A model generated the notes under the pieces. That model was not told the origin of the DNA, did no database searches, and saw nothing but the letters and a program-made list of their open reading frames with translations. The position numbers were made by a program, and so were the translations under genes. A DNA stretch of 7,709 nucleotides. It comes from an uncultured Nitrospina sp. (GTDB lineage Bacteria > Nitrospinota > Nitrospinia > Nitrospinales > VA-1). Positions 5,962-7,709 of the stretch are shown here, one piece after another (positions within the stretch are counted from its first letter, which is position 1; each line of letters starts with the position of its first letter). The stretch covers positions 1 to 7,709 of the forward strand of contig CATMOP010000088.1 of assembly GCA_950072225.1 (NCBI GenBank), read 5' to 3'.

Positions 5962-6540
5962 TTGGAAGAAGCGTATTATTCGAATATTCATCTGGCGCTG
6001 GTCCATTTTCCCGTCTATAACAAACCCGGGGAAGTGGTGGTTTCATCCGTCACGACCTTGGATGTGCATGATATTTCGCGGGTTTGCCGGACGTTTGGGG
6101 TCGGTACTTTTTATGTGGTCACGCCCCTGAAGACCCAGCAGGAACTGGTGGAAAGGTTGATCGGCCACTGGATGAAGGGCCATGGGGCACGATATAACCC
6201 GACCCGAAAAGAAGCCCTGCTGAAAACCAAGGTTGTAAAAAGCCTGGATGCGGCGGTGGCTGAGGTGACGGAGCAAAGCGGGGAAAAACCCTGCGTGGTA
6301 GTCACCGGGGCCAAGCAGGTGCCGAACAGCATTGAGTTTGGAACTTTAAGAAAACAATTACAGGAAGGGCGGCCCACACTTTTGGTTTTTGGCACCGGGT
6401 GGGGCTTGGAAAAAAATTTGATCCGCAACGCCGACCATGTTTTGCAACCCATCGAAGGTAATGCCGGGTTCAATCACTTGCCGGTGCGAGGAGCGATAGC
6501 AATTATATTAGACCGCCTTTTAGGCAGAGGCGGGTCTTGA
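5962..6540 (+). CDS. SPOUT-superfamily RNA methyltransferase, COG4752 / RNA_Me_trans type
   Basis: The 192-residue product belongs to a small SAM-dependent methyltransferase family often encoded beside trmD. Recognisable segments are LALVHFPVYNKPGEVVVSSVT near the N terminus, then LDVHDISRVCRTFGVGTFYVVTP, and GHWMKGHGARYNPTRKEAL. The SAM-binding trefoil-knot elements follow: LLVFGTGWGLEKNL (FGTGWG at 143-148) and NHLPVRGAIAIILDRLLG at 171-188. The length fits a stand-alone knot domain. The target RNA and position are not established to my knowledge; close linkage to trmD suggests tRNA, by inference only. The TTG start has an AGGA ribosome-binding site. The stop codon TGA forms part of a TTGACA hexamer that may drive rplS. 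Confidence 0.88.
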   Translation: MEEAYYSNIHLALVHFPVYNKPGEVVVSSVTTLDVHDISRVCRTFGVGTFYVVTPLKTQQELVERLIGHWMKGHGARYNPTRKEALLKTKVVKSLDAAVAEVTEQSGEKPCVVVTGAKQVPNSIEFGTLRKQLQEGRPTLLVFGTGWGLEKNLIRNADHVLQPIEGNAGFNHLPVRGAIAIILDRLLGRGGS

Positions 6541-6567
6541 CAAAATTTTTTTACCGAAATCGAAAAT
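6537..6567 (+). promoter_or_regulatory. Possible internal promoter for rplS
   Basis: A perfect -35 consensus, TTGACA at 6537-6542, overlaps the stop codon of the upstream gene. The best -10 is a weak GAAAAT at 6562-6567 after 19 bases, which is longer than optimal. A stem (6511-6518 with 6528-6536, one bulge) precedes it, and a 7-T tract lies at 6546-6552. The T-tract sits 9 bases past the stem, too far for a classic terminator. The 67-base gap before rplS is the largest break in the lower half of the cluster. Confidence 0.35.
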
Positions 6568-6607
6568 CTTTAATGAAGTAAGATGTATTTCCCAAGGAGA
6601 GAGGTTC

Positions 6608-7033
6608 ATGAATTTAGTAGACCAGATTGAAGCGAAAGAAATGAAAAAGGATGTTGCCGATGTTCATATCGGTGACACCGTCAAGGTGCATATGCGCATC
6701 GTTGAGGGAGAGAAAGAACGCATTCAGGTCATCGAAGGTGTAGTCATCAAAATGCGCGGTGGTGGGGCTCGTAAGACCCTGACGGTCCGCAAAATTTCCT
6801 TTGGCATCGGTGTGGAGCGCATATTCCCGTTCCATTCCCCCCGAGTCGAAAAAATTGAGATCCTTAGACGCGCCAAGGTGCGTCAGGCAAAACTGTATTA
6901 CCTGCGCGAACTGCGGGGTAAGGCGGCCCGCTTGAAAGAACTCAAAGCCCAGCGGCCTACGACCAAGACGAAAAAGGTAAAGGCCCGTGGTAAAAAAGCC
7001 AAAGCTGCAAAAGCCGCCGCCAAAAGTTCTTGA
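6608..7033 (+). CDS. rplS: 50S ribosomal protein L19 with basic C-terminal tail
   Basis: L19 lies at the 30S-50S interface of the large subunit. The 141-residue product contains the whole family core. It runs MNLVDQIEAKEMKKDVADVHIGDTVKVHMRI at the start, then RIQVIEGVVIKMRGGGARKTLTVRKISFGIGVERIFPFHSPRVEKIE, and RRAKVRQAKLYYLRELRGKAARLKE. The usual family length is about 115-120 residues. Here roughly 25 extra residues form a Lys/Ala-rich tail, probably disordered and rRNA-binding. ATG 6608 is supported by AAGGAG 8 bases upstream. rplS ends the translation cluster; rnhB, often next, is absent and a convergent peptidase gene follows. Confidence 0.97.
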   Translation: MNLVDQIEAKEMKKDVADVHIGDTVKVHMRIVEGEKERIQVIEGVVIKMRGGGARKTLTVRKISFGIGVERIFPFHSPRVEKIEILRRAKVRQAKLYYLRELRGKAARLKELKAQRPTTKTKKVKARGKKAKAAKAAAKSS

Positions 7034-7047
7034 GCCCCGCTAGGGGC
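7034..7047 (+). terminator. Hairpin immediately after the rplS stop
   Basis: GCCCCGCTAGGGGC forms a 5-bp G/C stem with a GCTA loop, starting on the first base after the TGA. It has no following U-tract, so on its own it would act as an RNA 3'-end stabiliser or pause hairpin rather than a complete intrinsic terminator. It adjoins repeat copy C. Confidence 0.4.
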
Positions 7048-7111
7048 CGGCGAGCCACCGGTGGCAATGAACACGTGATATTTTCCCTTAGCCTTCGTGC
7101 CCCGGAGGGGT
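7046..7111 (+). repeat. Intergenic repeat, copy C (internally shortened)
   Basis: Bases 7046-7092 align without gaps to 1701-1747 of copy A, with 39 of 47 identical, including CCGGTGGCAA, CACGTGATA and CCTTAGC. Directly after this, TGCCCCGGAGGGGTA (7098-7112) resembles the GCATGCCCCG-AAG-GGGTA block of copies A and B, with the ~40-base middle section missing. The copy lies between the convergent rplS and M48 peptidase genes. It is oriented the same way as the other two, just downstream of a + strand gene. Confidence 0.65.
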
Positions 7112-7121
7112 AATTATTTTT
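7100..7121 (+). terminator. Probable intrinsic terminator of the rplS end of the cluster
   Basis: CCCC (7100-7103), loop GGA, GGGG (7107-7110) is followed at once by the T-rich tract TAATTATTTTT (7111-7121). The stem is short but G/C-only. The site lies 67 bases after the rplS stop and between convergent genes, where termination is expected. The hairpin is also the conserved 3' block of the intergenic repeat. Confidence 0.5.
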
Positions 7122-7160
7122 ACGGGGCTCGAACCGTGTTGGCAGCTTAATAAGCTATCG

Positions 7161-7709
7161 CTATTTGCCTCCCCTGCCAGAGGGTGACAGCGTTTCAACA
7201 GAAACGCCGGGAACAGGTTTGGGTTTTTCCGGGCTGTCTTTTTGTGCAGGCAGGTTGAACGTTTCGCCCAGGCCGTGTTTCAGTTTGATGTTTTGGTATT
7301 TATATTTTGCGCGGGAAAGGTAGGCCTTCAATCCTTTTATACGGGTCTTGTCGGCAGGATGTGTCGAGGCCCACTCGGGAGGGTTCTTATCTCCTTTTAT
7401 TTCACTGAACCGTTTCCAGAACCGGATTGCCTCAGCCGGATCGTACCCGGCTTTAGCCATATAGACCAGCCCTATCTGATCGGCTTCCCCTTCATCACCC
7501 CGGCTGAAAGGCAGAGTGATGCCATATAAAACCCCCAGCCCCAAAGCGGCCATGATAATGTTTCGTTGGGTATTGTTCTTCAGGCTGATGCTGGCACCCA
7601 TCATGGCTCCAGTCAGCAGAAGTTGTTGCGACATTCTCTGGGCTCCATGCCGGGCAATCACATGAGCAATTTCATGACTCAGCACGGTGGCCAGTCCCGC
7701 TTCGTTTTT
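7161..7709 (-). CDS. M48-family zinc metallopeptidase (5' partial, C-terminal part)
   Basis: The frame runs off the right edge, leaving 182 C-terminal residues beginning KNEAGLATVLSHEIAHVIARH. HEIAH supplies the two zinc-binding histidines and the catalytic glutamate (H12, E13, H16 of the visible part). The later EGEADQIG provides the probable third ligand, E75, with the family's following pattern YMAKAGYDPAEAIRFWKRF and WASTHPADKTRIKGL. This matches M48 peptidases of the BepA/LoiP type, which act on outer-membrane or periplasmic proteins in Gram-negative bacteria; an HtpX-like enzyme is less likely. Two hydrophobic stretches (about 30-43 and 51-68) lie between the motifs, as in relatives. 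The last ~35 residues are Pro/Lys/Ser-rich and probably disordered. Signal peptide and start are outside the window, so location is inferred. Confidence 0.88.
   Translation of the reverse strand, partial: KNEAGLATVLSHEIAHVIARHGAQRMSQQLLLTGAMMGASISLKNNTQRNIIMAALGLGVLYGITLPFSRGDEGEADQIGLVYMAKAGYDPAEAIRFWKRFSEIKGDKNPPEWASTHPADKTRIKGLKAYLSRAKYKYQNIKLKHGLGETFNLPAQKDSPEKPKPVPGVSVETLSPSGRGGK

Noticed and set aside
6511..6552. Intrinsic terminator at the end of the second SPOUT gene.
   Set aside because: The stem has a bulge and the T-tract begins 9 bases after it, so the geometry does not fit. Termination before rplS would also break a conserved cluster.
7144..7156. AGCTTA-A-TAAGCT palindrome before the M48 gene end.
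   Set aside because: It is short, has a one-base centre and cannot fold well as a hairpin; it is probably chance in an A/T-rich spot.

Overview
This window is a bacterial chromosomal segment of roughly balanced base composition. It is dominated by the conserved SRP and ribosome-maturation cluster ffh - rpsP - khpA - rimM - trmD - (second SPOUT methyltransferase) - rplS, all on the + strand from about 2.6 to 7.0 kb. A second SPOUT RNA methyltransferase of the COG4752 type between trmD and rplS fits Nitrospinota, 'deltaproteobacterial', Nitrospirota or Aquificota-like lineages better than enterics or bacilli. I favour a Nitrospinota or deltaproteobacterial-type organism, but this is inference from gene order and protein flavour, without a database comparison.

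Layout. Bases 1-1701 hold the 3' part of a divergent phosphohexomutase (phosphomannomutase/phosphoglucomutase superfamily) with an extra helical insertion and a winged-helix-like C-terminal extension. Its 5' end lies outside the window. Convergent to it is queC (7-cyano-7-deazaguanine synthase, queuosine pathway). queC and ffh diverge from a short region (2509-2655) with overlapping promoter-like elements and a 17-bp perfect palindrome in the predicted ffh leader. The translation cluster follows. Its members are tightly spaced: rimM starts 1 base after khpA ends, trmD overlaps rimM by 20 bases, and the second methyltransferase starts 12 bases after trmD. Four of the seven cluster genes appear to use TTG or GTG starts. 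A convergent M48-family metallopeptidase (the C-terminal 182 residues) closes the window.

How the genes work together. Ffh targets nascent membrane proteins to the inner membrane. S16 and L19 are ribosomal proteins. RimM helps assemble the 30S subunit, KhpA is a small KH-domain RNA-binding protein, TrmD makes m1G37 in tRNA, and the neighbouring SPOUT enzyme probably methylates another RNA. QueC contributes to modification of tRNA position 34. Most of the window therefore concerns translation and tRNA modification.

The least ordinary signal is intergenic. Three related, structured repeat copies (about 1701-1819, 4021-4120 and 7046-7111) lie in the same orientation just downstream of three + strand genes. 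They share blocks such as a CACGTGATA segment, a CTTAG segment and a GCATGCCCCG hairpin. A separate tandem array of three 15-bp units lies between rpsP and khpA. No CRISPR array, tRNA, rRNA, transposase or phage gene was seen.
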